Assembly (NCBI GenBank): GCA_907165065.1
Contig: OU015526.1
Coordinates: forward strand, 72,005,723-72,069,722
DNA length: 64,000 bases
From: Caprimulgus europaeus
Taxonomy: Eukaryota > Chordata > Aves > Caprimulgiformes > Caprimulgidae
Direction of reading: 5' to 3'
In this document: in pieces, positions 24,099-38,345 of the stretch
Numbering within the stretch: the stretch's first letter is position 1
Layout: the number at the start of each line of letters is the position of its first letter
The notes under the pieces: generated by a model
What the model was told of the DNA's origin: nothing
The model's database searches: none
Seen by the model: the letters and a program-made list of their open reading frames with translations, nothing else
Made by a program: the position numbers and the translations under genes

Positions 24099-25938
24099 CT
24101 GAGAATCAAAGGGAAGCTACATTTTGTAGGGGAAAAGCAGTCCAATCAGCCTCATGGTGTTTTATCGCATAAACCCAGAGAGGATTCCAGAGTCATGCAT
24201 GCTAATTGCCTTCTGCAAAGATGACTGGCATTCCTCTAGTGCCAGGGACTACTTTATCAAATTTAGGTTTTTAAAATGACTATCATGTCTTGTCCACAGT
24301 AAAAAATGTGTAGTTCTTGCTGCTTCTATGCATATTTTTTGAGAGGCCATATGATCTCTTCACAATAAGTACTCATAATGGGTGTTTATGTGACTGTAAT
24401 TTTGGATTTTTTTAGCTGTTACAGTCAACATTTTGTGAACTTGGGACATACAATCCCACAGCAAAAAAGTCAGCCTGAGGAAGCCTCAATGACTATTGAA
24501 GAGTGCGAAAGAATGAGTAGTATTGAGGTGAATTGGGTAAAACATGGAATATGCTAGAATCAGCTGCTAGAAAAATCAGACCCTTGATAAAACTGCAGAG
24601 CGCTGGCTGATACAGCACGAGCTAAAAGCTCTGTGTCCCTATTTCACGATCACAATCACTTGGTCTAAAACAAAAGCTATTAACTCCCACTCTTTCTTAA
24701 CCTCCCAGAAACCATAATTTGTGTTCATAGCACAGTCCTGCACTAGCACAACGCTAGCTAGCTCAGTGACTGGAAGCACAATCATTGTCTCATCCCATCT
24801 CACTTAGCAAGGCTAATATTAATGCTGTATTATTTTCTACTGTTTTCATTAATCTTTCTCCAGTATAGCTGCATTGTATTTCATTCACCTGCATGGGCTT
24901 GCCCTGGCTGGAGAAAATATCATAGACATGTGATTAAGCTATGGCAGAGGAAACTGAATGCATTGAGTAAGGTCCTACTGAGGAGTTAATACTTGAAAAC
25001 AAACAGAGTCAGTTTATCCAAAATAAATAGTTAATATTCCATGACATACAGTGGGAAATAATAGCACTATCATATCTTACATCAAAATTCATCACTATAA
25101 TTAAATAAGCCTTTTTGAGAGGCCTATCTCCATAGCACCTAGGCACCATCAATTAATAATCTCTACACATTAATAATTTTTCCCGACACTAAGTATCTCT
25201 CTTTGAAACATTATTTAACTTTTCAGTATAAAGTCTAAGCAGGTGCACCTATCAGCTTCTATAAAATAATGTGCAGCAGAAGGAACAATTTTGGGTGTGA
25301 TAATATCAGTGAAATTTATGCCCTGCACTTATTAACATAAATTCATATTTGGGAAGGTATAATAATAGAATAGTAATGGAAATCACATTTCCATAATTGA
25401 GATAATCCATGTTCTGTAGTACCAAATTTGCAAAATTAATTTGATGTGAGAAATGATTATAAAGTTGTCATGTGACTAACAAAGACAAAAATCACTTAAA
25501 AATTTATCTGATATAAACAAATTATTGTATTTCTTCCTTCTTTCTTTCCATCCTTCTTTCAAGCTTGGAGACTGAAAACTACATAATTATTTCCACCAAA
25601 TTCTTCAGTAGTAAGATTGGAAAAAAGATATCATTATCCTAGCTACAAAGCTGATGGGGCTATACGACTTCGAGAATGCCTGCTTGTATTGTGTTAGGCA
25701 CACTATCTTTCACGAGAACCTTGGCTCATGAATCCTGACTCCAGAATCAGTTCAAGGTTCAATTGTTTAAGCATTGATGATATAGCCTGTGAAAGTCTTA
25801 TGCCAAATCTAAGAGTTTAATTTCAGTTAGTTTTTCCCTCTTCCAATCGTATTTTCATGTACTTCTGCTTGTCCTGGCAAAAAATTCAAGGCCGGGAGTG
25901 ATGACCATAATCTTCACCAAAACAGAGTTACCTCTACA
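24099..25938. other. AT-rich unique sequence, no gene seen
   Basis: There is a pyrimidine-rich tract of CTTCC/CTTTC words at about 25,530-25,560. Nothing else is recognisable. Confidence 0.5.
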
Positions 25939-26555
25939 CCACCAGTCCTGGTTTTTAGCTGAAAAAGGGCTGGGTTTCTTTTTCAGTAGCTAGAATTGTG
26001 CTGCATTTTGCTTTCAAGCTGGGATTTGCTGTGAGAGAGACACTGATAACACACCAATGTTTACATTTTTGTCACTGGAAGTGGAGGACTTTGTGTTCTG
26101 TTAGTCCACAAGCACAAGATTTAAGGGGGGGGTGAAGAATTTTTAAATTAATAAACTTAATTGACAGTTTATGTTCAGTATATTAGTGAGGGTCTCTTCC
26201 TCTTTTAGCTCTCTCTGGCTTTTTGCTTGAGCTCTCATTCTTCCGGGATTGCAGTTTCAGTTGAGGATCGTGGTTCCTCCAGGATCGTTATCTGGGAACA
26301 GGCCGGGCTCGGTCAGTGTGGGGTGAGCTATAACATTGGGTGTCATTAACTTGCACATTTTGTTACTGTTATCATTATCACTACTATTTTAATATTAGTA
26401 TTATTTTAAGTTTTCTCTCTATTATTAAACTATTCTCATCTCAACCTACAAGCCTCCTTATCCTTGCCCCGCAATCCTCTCCCCTATCCCCTGGGGGTGG
26501 GGGAGAAGTGGGTGAGCGGCTGTGTTGGCTGCTAGCCAAGGGCTATCACACCACC
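25939..26555. repeat. 5-bp target site duplication around the LTR
   Basis: CCACC lies immediately before the LTR (25,939-25,943) and immediately after it (26,551-26,555). Five-base duplications are typical of ERVL integration. This fixes the LTR boundaries and argues that the element inserted as a provirus and was later reduced to one LTR. Confidence 0.7.
25944..26550 (+). mobile_element. Solo LTR of an avian ERVL-type endogenous retrovirus
   Basis: The segment starts AGTCCTGGTTTTTAGCTG, close to the TGTCCTGGTTTT start of common avian ERVL LTRs. It contains the AGTAGCTAG and CACTGATAACACACCAATGT blocks, then an ATT/TTA-rich stretch with ATTAAA at 26,424-26,429 followed by TCTCATCTCAACCTACAAG. 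A G-rich block and GTGAGCGGCTGTGTTGGCTG follow, ending in CA. The order matches U3, polyadenylation region and U5. The first base pair of the usual TG end is changed. No gag, pol or env sequence adjoins it. The 111-codon open frame across it is incidental. Confidence 0.85.
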
Positions 26556-29500
26556 TCCAGAGAAAGAGTCTCAGAATCAAACCAAACCCAAACAGCAGCA
26601 GAGAAACTCATAAGAAATTTGCAGTATTCATCAAAACCTGTAAACCTTAACAGAAACAGTATCACAGTTCCCTAGGAGTTCACATCTATGCTTGATCTTA
26701 ATTTAGTAAAAAAATAAAACAAATATGATAATGACGTATCAAAGTGCATAAACAGGAGTTTTACTCCACTCTTTCTGCATCTGAGACAGTTTAATGTGAC
26801 TCAAAACTATGCCTCTAACTCTGAGCAATAGATTTACTACCTTAATATCATGGCTACTCCTCCCATATTGGCAGTCTCACCACAGATCAGTGAAGACAAA
26901 GGCTGAAGATGTACGTCTCTAGCCAAGTCATGACTAACTGAGTACACCTCTAGCTATTACAGTGCACCTGGTCCCCCCAAATGGCAGGCTGAATGTATTT
27001 ATCTTATTTTCATAAGTTAATCTGTAGTGAGCAAAACTCTAGCTCCTTCAATCCAGAGGAAGAATGTCAGCTTGACTGACTGCAAATTCTTGCTTAAGGA
27101 AAGCCCCTGAACAGCATAACAAATGGTTTTAAAGCAGTGACTCTTTCTGTTATTATGCAGTTTTTCACATACAGTATTTGCATATAACACCATTGAGGTA
27201 TTATATATGCTACTGTTATAACAGCTGTTGATAAAAGTTGGTATTTGCTGGGTGGTACTACTTAACTCACAGATCATGCAGTATTTTGCAATTCAGTTGA
27301 AACTGTAGAATCACATTTTAAGAAAAAAGAAATTCATCTTTCTGGAGTGGAAAAAAAAAAAAAAATCCAACACTGAACTTTACAATAAATAATCCTGGGT
27401 GAAATGCAAGGTGTTTTTCTGATTTTAAGTGATAAGCTCCAGACAAAAATTTTAAGGGTATTGTTCACTAGGCATGAAACCTAAAATATTCCTAATGCTA
27501 TTAAGAATATTTCAGCTGTTTTGACAGTGTCCAATTGTAATTGATATCTCTTTAAACTTCAGTCTACCATAAAGAAATATGATTAGCTGTTTGTTCACTG
27601 AGCCCTATACCTGAACTACTCCTTCTCAATAACTTTTTATTTAGAGTTGCTTTATCAAACTTCTGTAAAGTACATTGCAAAAGCAAACTTCTTGAGATAT
27701 GTGTACATTAATGCCCTGTCAAATACAGGATAATAATTTACAAAGAAACACCTCAGCTGTCAGTGTGGGTTAAGAGGCCAAAGTACAAAGTTCAGACATT
27801 ATGAAGTAAGAAAAGGGCTCACAACAGAAAGCTTTTGGTTTATGAAAGAAACAATCACACTCTACTGTTACCATCTTGAGCCTGGGAAACCATCTAGCTA
27901 AGTAAAACTTTCAGTTGTCTTAAATGTAAAGGACATGCTTTAAATATTCAGAATAGAAAGACACAACTAAAAACAATAGTATACTCTTACTTCCTCCCAT
28001 GTTCTCCAGAGCAGTGGCTTGGTATCCCACTTTATATCATTAAATTTAGAGAATTAATTGATTCTTCAAAAAGCCAAACCAAACTACCTCCCAGCCCATC
28101 CCCTCTTCAAAACGAAGAGGGACAGGGAAGTCAATAACACCGATTTTAATAAAATGCTATGGCTCTATTGTCTCCTAAACATAAGTCAAAAAGAGGAAAA
28201 ATGTGTATTATACAAAATATTCATATGGCTTTAAATTTAATTTTCATTTCAAACACTTTGTAAGAAGGCTAAATCTGCTTTCATTGAATTTCTTGATTCT
28301 CTGAAATCCTTGGTATTTTTATTCAATAGTCCAGTGATCCAAGTATTCATTTACTCAGAACACAAGGCCTTAGAATTCAATTCCTTCATCCCCATTAGTG
28401 AAAGAGAGCCAAATTTTCCAGTGGTTCATTAAAGTACTTTAAGCACTGAGCTATTGGTTACATGCAGATCATAACACCAGGAAGTACCGTCTTAAAAGGT
28501 GGACAGACAGAATGTCTGCATATTACAGTCATTTTGTACTACTGAAAGGAAAAAGAAAATTGTGTCTCTACTACCTGAAATCTGGTGAATTGGACACTCC
28601 TGAGCAGCAGCTGTGACTAAGACCAGTGAAGACACAAGCCCCTAAGCTAAAGAAAAAAATCGAAGCTATCATTGTTTTTAATTTAGCCAAGCCCTAACAA
28701 ACACCAGCCTTTCCTGTCATATGAAATTATGAGATGATACTTTTTGAGAATCCTCTCTTGAATTCAGTGATATGCTTTAGCTTACTACTTTACTCTTCTC
28801 AACCTGTGCATTTAATGTAACTCAAGATGATAGTAGTTTTGTTCCAGTGACCATAACTTTAAACCTATTATAACAGCAATGTCTGTTAGTGTTTTCAGTG
28901 AATACATCTTTTTGCTCTTTTTTCTAGAAATATAATTCTTTAATCTGTCCCCTTTTAACTGAAAAATCTAATTTTCAAGCATCTCTGTAAATAAACAGGG
29001 TCTTCTGAAGCAACAGACAAGGTTTACAAGAGAAAGAATTGTATGGCTGGTATATTTCCCAAGAGATCAAACAAAGTATTTCTAAAATACACCCGGTATC
29101 CACCATCCAGAAGAATAAAAATCCAACAGTTTCTCATGAAACAAGGTCTCTTGAGGGCCTGCTCTCAGGGCTGCTTCTGTGTTACCTAGTTAGTTTTTCA
29201 TACTAAATTCCTGCAGCTGAAATTGATTTTAATCAACTTTTTTTTTTCTACTCATTCCACCTTCACTCTTTATTTTTATTTATTTATATTTTAAAGTCCA
29301 GTGATTTTGAGATATTGCCTTTCACATGTACAACCTCAAGGGCATTTGAAGTTCTGATGACATTGTGATCACTAGACTTTAGATGACTCTCAACTTTTAT
29401 CTTATTTATCATCCTTGTCTTATTTCCCAGCAATATTAGGAGTAAGTACAAGATAGCCTGTACTTTTACTGGATAGTCCACAAAATGTATCAGACAAGAG

Positions 29501-30742
29501 CTCTGTATTACCTCTAGGAAGAGGTATCCTTTCTTATCAATTACATAATTGCCAGCCCAGGCAATATTAACTAATTAAATTGCAATTATTAATGAGCTAT
29601 CATTTTTATAGGCTTTCCTTATCTTCCTTTTCTTTTTAAATCTTGCCTAGGAGGTCTATACCAATTTTCAGTGATTTTTAGGTTTTAATTTGCCTATCTG
29701 TCATCTTCACCTAAACTGTCCCTACTCAGGTGTCTAAACTACATATGCCATTTATTTCTTTTGTCAAGTAAGGTTCTTCATACATATTGCCATATGTCTT
29801 TCTGTCCTGCTGTGCCTATGCCTTTTACTATACATATTTAGCAAAGGACTCCAACCTATGTTCTGTTTCTGGAGACACATTTACAAAATGGATAGTAGGA
29901 ACAAGACATATTTTTGAACCTTGTCAGCGTCGTATAGAGATCTGCTTTTGTAAGAAAGCTGTCATCTCTGCCTACGTGTCATATTAGAAAGTCTGAAAAT
30001 GTATGTATTCCTGAAGAAATGAGGTATTTCAATAAGTGTGTTTTTCACTGCATAGTGTCAGTCAAATGGAGGCATTTTGTTATTCAGTAAAAGCTGTAGA
30101 TGCCACCTCATATGGAAAATTTAACCCTAAATTGCTTAATATTAGGCAGTCATATCTGAAAACAGTAGTTTCTAAAAGTCTGTACCACAGTTTATTTGTA
30201 TGCATGATGGGATTAAGAATGCTTTTCTACATCACCCGTAAAGTCAAATTTATAATTGTCATAGAATGTTAAAGACATTTTTTACATTATGTCAGTGCTG
30301 TTTGTTGAACCAATGATTAATGCAAATAAAGAAGTAGCTATTGTGACCAAGATGACACTACAATCAGACATAGACTAAGCTGGAAAGATATGAAACCTCT
30401 ACTATTTGGTGCTAATTTTACCCTAATGGCATGAAACAAGATGAAGGCAAAGAGAAAATTTTTTACTATAAAAGTTTCATTTCATTCAGAAGGTCAAAAG
30501 ATAACGGAAAAAAGAAATCAAGTCTGTGCTGCCCCATAGATGCAGCAAGCACCAGGGGCAGTCAGCAACGTTAAGCATTGTAACTTCTGCTTCAGTGCAG
30601 CATCTAGGCTGCTTTCAGCAGTGCATTGAAACATTTTAACCTGTAGAGCTCAGGCAAAGCAGAAACCTGAACTCTTGAGACTGTAGGCTTGCCTCTGGTA
30701 GAAATCCTTTGAATGTCAGTAAAAAATTTAGTGTTACTTACC
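26556..30742. other. AT-rich unique sequence, no gene seen
   Basis: Simple A/T runs occur near 27,350 and 29,240-29,291. No transposon or gene is recognisable. Confidence 0.5.
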
Positions 30743-30815
30743 TGAGCCACTTACATTGCACAATGATACCTTGATTAGTTTAGTTGCAAACTTTGATACT
30801 TTTTATATCTATCGC
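30743..30815 (-). other. Candidate non-coding 73-nt exon, minus strand
   Basis: The minus strand shows a perfect donor, CAG|GTAAGTAAC, ending at 30,743. A reasonable acceptor (pyrimidine tract ending TTTCCAAG) lies 73 bases upstream. All three frames contain stops, so if it is used it would be in a non-coding RNA or a UTR. Confidence 0.18.
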
Positions 30816-33800
30816 CTTGGAAACAAAATGTGAATAAGGGGTTATTCCTTTTAAAACATGAGAAGTGCTGGATTTATAGCTTTGACAGCTGACACACTTT
30901 TCACACTCAATGACAGGTACAGTTCAGCAGTAAAATGTTGGAGGTTTCTTTTACTGTCCTGCCAAGATGCCTCAGTCCTGATTTGGAAAGAAATTGCAGA
31001 TGAGGGGATACACTTGCCCCATGTCCTGCAATTTCTTCCTAAGAGTAGTACTGTCTGTGATCTTGTAGTTTTTGTGGTGTAGGGGTAAGATACTTATTAA
31101 AGTACTCAAGTGCACATTTAAGAGTTCCAGTATAAAGATTCTCTTTTTTATTTGTTATATATTAAATGAGCAAAATAAAACTTCTAATGCTGGCATATCA
31201 TAATGTCATATATGGCTCTGCTTTCACCACCAAATATGATGCTAATGAAAAAACACCTGTTAATTTTGCACGTCATGTAATTATATTATATTCAAACTGA
31301 CAACTATAATCTGAGAAATACTTAGCCTATATTCCATCCCCGAAATGGAAACTTTCTTTGTTTTGAAATCACTTTAATCGCAAAAAATGTTCAAGGTTTG
31401 CTGCTTTATATCATGTACAATAGACATCTGGAGAGATAAATATGTGCTTGGAGAAAGGGAAGAAGTCATCCCACATGATTATTTTGTGCTGTGTGATCTG
31501 GACAATCTGAATCAAAGGCCTTCTAAATCCCCTAGGAAGCCCCACCTCAGAGTTTTACTGGAGATTTTTCACTTCTTTCTTCTGTTAATGTAGCAAAGAA
31601 GACAAGGCACAGCCAGAACCTTCCTTTACCAGTCATGGGTACATTTGCAGACACTTACAGGGAACAGTAAAACTTAACCCAGCCTTAAGATCTGAAATGG
31701 AGTGCTAGATCAGCCTTTGTAGAAATAGCAAGAGGACAAAAGAAGCACAAAGATCAATCTTATGCATATAGATCACTGAGTTGTCATTTAAGTAGCAAAT
31801 CAGACCAGAGTATATATGCCCATTATAAGTATTTAAGCCAGCAGAAAGAAATACGAAGTCTTCATTCCAGTAGCATTTCTAGTTGTAAAAAAACAGGAAT
31901 ATATATTGAACATCCTGTGAACTGATAGTAGCCTTTGTATATATACTTTCTTCTTTACCTGAAATTAATTTGTTATAATAAGCAAGCTGCTTTTTGGTTA
32001 GAGTTTTTGATTGCTGTATAAACAATTAACTCTCAGTTGACTTTTAGGAGCAATTGCAAAGGAGTATAGAACAGTAATCAGGATCCCCTTGAGCATAAAC
32101 ATGACTGATTTGGGCACATCGTGCACTCAGGAACAAAACATATTCCATTGCAGAACACTTGTTACCAGGTTAGATCACTTTTACTGATAGATATATGAGG
32201 TGATTTACTAACAGAAGAGGTGATTAATGCTGTAATCCAGATGCCTCAAAATAATAAAAAAAAACAAAACAGAAAAATGGAGTAGACTAGATGCAGGGCA
32301 AAATTTTGGAGGTGATTTTAAAACACATCCAACTCGTTTAGCAGAACGAAAACCTGTATTATATGTGAAAAATCACTCACAAATATCACGCATATTTTAA
32401 GTAAGTACTGTAGTACCCCGACTAAGAACCCCCTTTTCCCATGCCCAACCACTTTTTTTTTTTTTTTTTCCCCCTAAAGCCCATCAGAACAATAAAATTA
32501 ATGCAAAACTACTCATTACTAGCTGCTTTTATTTGCAGACAGCAATCCATGCAGTTCTGGAGGCCTAGCAGCAAGTTAATGAGGTTTGAGTATTCAATAA
32601 CTGAGATAAAACTGACCCAGGAAACAACAGGGCTATTAGGCTGTCTTTTCTGACAGGCAGCATAATGAAATCTATAACAGAGGGCAGTTAAGAATAAACG
32701 CACAATAATAATCTGGTTGGAAATAACAATCTCACCATCATTTTCCTCATTTAAGGATAGCCCTTCTTAACTCAGTGAATGGTTTATGTATTTATTTATT
32801 TGACGGATATGCAACAAATGCAGTAACCAAATGGAATAAATGTGTACATATTTAGCATTTTTTTTTTACAGGGCATATCAGTATTTAATTTTAAAAACAA
32901 ATTCTCTAGGATAAAAATTAAATCCATGCAACTCAAATAGTATAGCAACTGTAGCCCTCACAGGGCTGAACAGTATTTAAATACATACTGTTTGGATTCT
33001 GACCTCGATGCTTCCAATAGGAAGATGACAAAAAATAAAAGTACATAATTGCTAAACATTAGAATCTATTGTTTGGATGTACTCTGGACACACAAAAAAA
33101 TATGAGTGTTCATTATAGAGATGATTTGGAAATTGTTCTCCATCAGAAATTAATTTATCTTCCAAAATCTGAGTCAAAGGAAGGAAAAGTACCTAAATTC
33201 CTCCTCCCCCAAAAAGGAAAATTTGCATACATTTCCTCAGGTGTGCTTAGCATTCAATAAACCTTCCAATGGGTCCTGAGGCATCATCTCCCCTAATACA
33301 CCCCTATATGCTCCAGGGTTCCTAATGCACCCAGCCTGAAGTAGACAGTGCAAAAGCCTGGATGTGGGTTTCAGAGGACCTGCACACGCTGGAGGGAAGG
33401 CACTGGGGAGGATCCTGCACAAAGAAAATTTGGGAGTGGCAGCAGCAGATCAAATTGATTGCTCCAGTGAGTGGCAGTCATTTTAAATATCCAGCATTTA
33501 ACATTTAAGGGGCTTTTGTGCTCTCTTATTCAGCATACATTTGAAACAAAGGAAAACAAATAGAAGTTGTTACAGCATTAATCTAATAGTTTCTTGCTGT
33601 AAACAGATATTACTGATTCCATTTTTTCAACACAGCCCATGAGTAATTCGCATCACTGACAATGGATAATAATGCCTTTCATGTCTCCTCCAAACTAAGG
33701 AACTGTCCCTGTACAGTCTAATTCATACAACTGAATTAAACCATGGGAACATGATATTTAATGTAGCAGAGATATTAATTTAGTTGAAAACAAATTCTTC

Positions 33801-36800
33801 CCATAACACGATAAGTGCATGCAGATGCACTTTGCAAAGAAAGAAGCAGACTACTAGTCCCACAGCTTTTACCAGAGTGAATGAAAGACACACAGACTAT
33901 CACCGAGCACTGGAATTGTGAGACTCTTGTCACCACTCAAGGGGCTTAGCATTCTTCCAATACTGTCAACAGAAAGACCCTTGCTGATTATCCTGCTACT
34001 CTGGGCTCCCTTTATGTACAGCAATATTGAAAATAGGGGGTGAAAACCGTTATCACTTACTAATATTATAACTAATAATTCCTTTAGACTCTGCTTTTAA
34101 CAGAAAAGTACAGTAAAATATTGTTTTATTTTAAAGAAACTGCCTAAAAATTAGCAGAGAAATGTAATAAGCGTTGTCAAAATTTGTAGGCTTTTTTTTT
34201 TTTTTTTAGTTTTTGTATGTATTACGATGCTTTCTTTCTGGATACTATAAGAGTGTAATTTTTTTTTTTTAAGCAGTTCCTTATGCCTGTAAATATCAGG
34301 GCTTAGAAAACAGACGTGTGCTATCTTTTTGAATCCAAGAAGGGTGTTCTTGCAGTTTGTACTTGGCTTAATGTCAAATACCATAAGCCAGTATGATCTT
34401 TACTTGCGCACAACGGTACTGTTGAAAGATGTGGTCTGTTTGATTTCCATTGTTATTTCTATTACTATTATGAAACACATCTGTTACGCGTAATGCTATG
34501 TTAAGTAGAAAAACAAAGTACAAGATATTTTGAAAGTTGTGGTTTCTGTTGGTTTTCGGGGGAGGGTCTAGATTATTGTTTCAGACACTGCATAGAATAA
34601 AACTTACAGCCTGGTAAATAAAGACCAGTATCAGAAAACTGTTCCCACATCCTTTGAGTTAGAGAAATAACAAAACAGTGTTTGCTATTGTTGCCAACAC
34701 TAGTCATTTGTTTTAGTTTAACTGAATTTATTTTCCCTTTAAATAAAGTAACAGCAACAACTGCACGGAGGGTTCTTTATGCTTCTAGAACTTAAACAAG
34801 CTGAATTTTGAACTGTAATATGCACTGAATAAAGTAACATCTTCCTTAGTCACTGCTTATTGGAGTCTATACCTTACCTCACCATGTAAAGGAAAAACTT
34901 AGCTGATATTTCCCTCTATGTGATGTGGGAACAGTGTTCCTTTGCTCATCACAATCACGCTTTTACATATGGTGACACCTTAATGTGCTTTAAAAAACAG
35001 CAAACTTTGGTTTCAGGTAATTGTGAAATGCCAAAATAGCTGCTGCGAGTACTGAAAGTCCTTCCCTCTACCAGTAGCTTATGCAATTTTTAATTAAGGC
35101 TACCATGAATATTTGTGGGTCTAATTTCATGTGTCCCAAAATGGAATATTTAATCTTTGAGTAAATTAAAAATAAGAAGTACAGAAAAATAAGAAAAAAA
35201 TTCTCAAAAATGAAGCTTCTGAAAGGAAGAGAAATATGGACCTTTTTTTTTCTCTCTTTTTAATGCAATCTTTAAAAATACAAAACACTTCATATCCTTC
35301 CTCTATGTGAGCTGGTTCATCATAGTGCTTTATGCTAGACTTAATCATTCACAAATGCACTGACAGAAGAAACTTTGTATAAACTACTTAAATCATAACT
35401 GTATTGGATACCAAAAATAAAAATAACTGCAATCTGGAGCCTAGGACACTTGCTTAGTAGGTGGAATACGATGGGTAAAAGCTGATGAAAAAAGAGATCT
35501 GAAACACAGACCTCATAAGAGAATACCCTAACCTATGAGATACTGAGGGAAATGAGAGTGAATTACCATTTTCATTCTATGGCAGTTTTGTGAATGTAGT
35601 CCTTAATTTCCTTGGCTTTTATTGCAGCTGTTAAAACATTTCTCGGTATTTCAAAGTACTGTTTCAGCACTGCATTCTCGTTTCAGCTATTCTGAAAGTG
35701 CATTTTTGAGGAACAAGTAACGTAAAAGAAAAATATAATTCATCTCAACTTCTGAGTAATCTGATTGCCTTGTATCATCCCATTGTCTGGTCAGTGTCTA
35801 GAATAAGTTTCCAAAGTTATAGCATATACACTTTGGGGTGCATAGCAAAAGGTTAGTAACTGTATTCCTTACAGTTAACTTTAGAGCTGATAACAGAGTT
35901 TTCAATATTTTTGGAAGACAGTATACTATGATTTCAGTGAAAAAATTACAACTTGTCATGCTGATCAAAGCATTATATTTTTAAAATAATTGCTAAATAA
36001 ACAATGCACTTCACTAATTTATTTTAGTATTTAAAACAAAACTGAAACTAAAAAATATCCCGAAATGTTGTGAAAATTACTTTCTGCTTCTAAGATTAAT
36101 AAAACCAACTAAACAAAGAAACCACACCAATCTTTTTGAACTTGAGAAGTCTTTACACAGTAAGACTGCATAAAAAGGATATATATTCACCTTTCTGTCA
36201 TTCTTGTAAATCAATTATTTATCATGGGAAATTTATTTTCATTTTAGCTGAAGCTAAATCTATACTATCAACATTCAGAAAGATAGGAAAGTCCTTACTT
36301 CCAGTCCAGAGCTTGTGGATTACCTTATTGCACAAATGTTAGCAACACCATAATTTTTGTTAGCTTGTCCTTGTTATTTCCATCCCTTTTTAATGTTTTG
36401 TCTGTGTCTGTGATCATTTTCCTCTGTCTTTTATTAACTATTTTTTTCAATCCTTCTTCCATCTTATCTGCTATATTTTGTGTTAAATTATTCCTTAAAT
36501 AAAAGTTTTAGGTCCAACTCAGATAATATTAAATTTTCATGTCTGGAACTAGGTAATACAAATCTGTTTGTCTCTCTCTCATATATACAGCTAAGAGAAT
36601 TTTATTTATTTATTTATTCTTTTTGTTGAACAATACTGGTAATCCAACACAAAAAATCATGCCCTTTAAGATTTCCACAGCAACAGATGATACAATTTCA
36701 GGGGAAGATACAGATACTTTTAAGGTCTGTAGCTATTTCTTCCTTACTTCTTGACCTAAGTTAAGTTCTACTTACTAAGTCTGTGATCTTGAGGTAGCAT

Positions 36801-37232
36801 CACAGTGAAAAAAATGTTGAGACCTCTTCTTCTGCTATAATCTTAATACAAAAAGGAGCATTCATACTAATTTAAAGGCCTTTTACTCTATTTTGACAAA
36901 GTCATTCTTGGAGCACTATTGTAAATTATATTTTAAAATATCTTATTGCTGGAAAGGTGAAGAAGAAAGTAATTGCATTGATCTTGTTGCTGGAAATATG
37001 AGTGAGTTATGAATGACAGCCTGAAAAATCCTAATCAATATAAAAACAGAGCTTTAAAGATCAGTTAATTGAAGCAGAGTAAGCAAAATCTTACATGGTT
37101 TAAAGTCAACAGAAAAGTTACTGTTTTCAGCTCAGTATGCATGATAAGACTTTGAGAGTTATAAGCACCTAATACCATCTCAGGAATTTAGTAGTGGGTA
37201 AAGATTAAAGCTTACTGTCTCCACAGGGTGCT
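30816..37232. other. AT-rich unique sequence, no gene seen
   Basis: It holds a T17 run (32,453-32,469), T runs near 34,192 and 34,260, and a TTTA tetranucleotide run at 36,600-36,619. A less AT-rich patch lies at 33,260-33,440. No gene or recognisable transposon. Confidence 0.5.
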
Positions 37233-37430
37233 GAGCTCTTGATTCATGTCTTTTATAACATCAAATCTGGATTATTGTAATACCCTGCTTGTAGGCCTCT
37301 TTGATATAGTGGTTTGCTTTTCACAAGCTTCAACATGCACAGATTATAACAGTTCGAATTCTCAGTGGAATTGCACTGGATCAACATCCTACCAGACTTG
37401 ACTGCTTTTTTGTCAGATTTCAAATGAGTT
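37233..37430 (+). repeat. L2-like LINE relic, reverse transcriptase C-terminal part
   Basis: The frame starting at 37,267 reads LDYCNTLLVGL, the conserved block found near the C-terminus of L2-type reverse transcriptases. The codons just before it, in a frame shifted by one base, read LIHVFYNI. After another frame change, HKLQHAQIITVRILSG follows, matching the K-LQ-hydrophobic-QN-A-RIL-G pattern that comes next in L2. Three blocks in the correct order identify an old plus-strand L2-clade fragment with at least two frame changes. Confidence 0.65.
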
Positions 37431-38345
37431 TTAAAAACGTACATGTTACCTACTTTTTAATTGGAGCATTCAGTGACTTCTTTTCAACTTTTTTTTTTTA
37501 GACTAACTTAAGGATTTCTTATTTTCTCCACTTGCTGCATATTATGGTGACAGCTGCACTATTGGCTACAGACTCTGAAAGCAGATGTGCCCTCAACATA
37601 AGATGGAAGGAATATGGTGAGAAAAACCACTCACACTGGGATAAATATTACAAACTCTACAGAAGAGATTTCCTAATGAATGATTTGCTTGTTCTCTTGT
37701 TCCGTGTTGTAGAGTGTGTGTCTGTCTGTGCTGAAGCAACACTGAAAACTTGAGTATAAAATAATTTAGTCTTTTTAAATATATTTGTAACATTTGAAAA
37801 GTATCATTGGAGAACAGTAGATAATACTTTATCAATCTATACAAATTAGCTATACCAGATACATATTCTAATACATGACAGCAATAAATTAATGAGTTTA
37901 CTATACTACTTATAATTTCTGAAAAGCCAAAGAAATGGGAAGAGGTAATAATACCAGTTGGTAATAGTGATACCTTAAAGAAAAAAGAAGGTAATTTTTT
38001 TAATTGTCATTCACTATATTTATTCCTATCATGAAAGAAATATTTAAACTAGGAAAAAAAATCAAATATTTAGGCTTAATTTCAAGAAAATTCAGCACTC
38101 TAAAGAAAGATGACTAAATTCCATTAAAAAGTCTTCAGATTAAATAAATAAAAGTTATTTAAATATGCAGTCGATGCCAAATCAACATGTACTGCAAATA
38201 CAGCTCTGAAAAGAAATTTATGTAGCAGGAATGTGAACAAGAAATGAGTGAAATTTCATATGAAAAATTTAGTATATTAAACAATTGATTATAGTATTTC
38301 AGTGTGTTGAAAGGTTTCAAAATCAAAATCTAGGCAATTATTATG
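37431..38345. other. AT-rich unique sequence, no gene seen
   Basis: Nothing is recognisable beyond short A/T runs. Confidence 0.5.

Noticed and set aside
26340-26675. 111-codon open frame
   Set aside because: It runs across the R/U5 part of the solo LTR and beyond, and resembles no viral or host protein.
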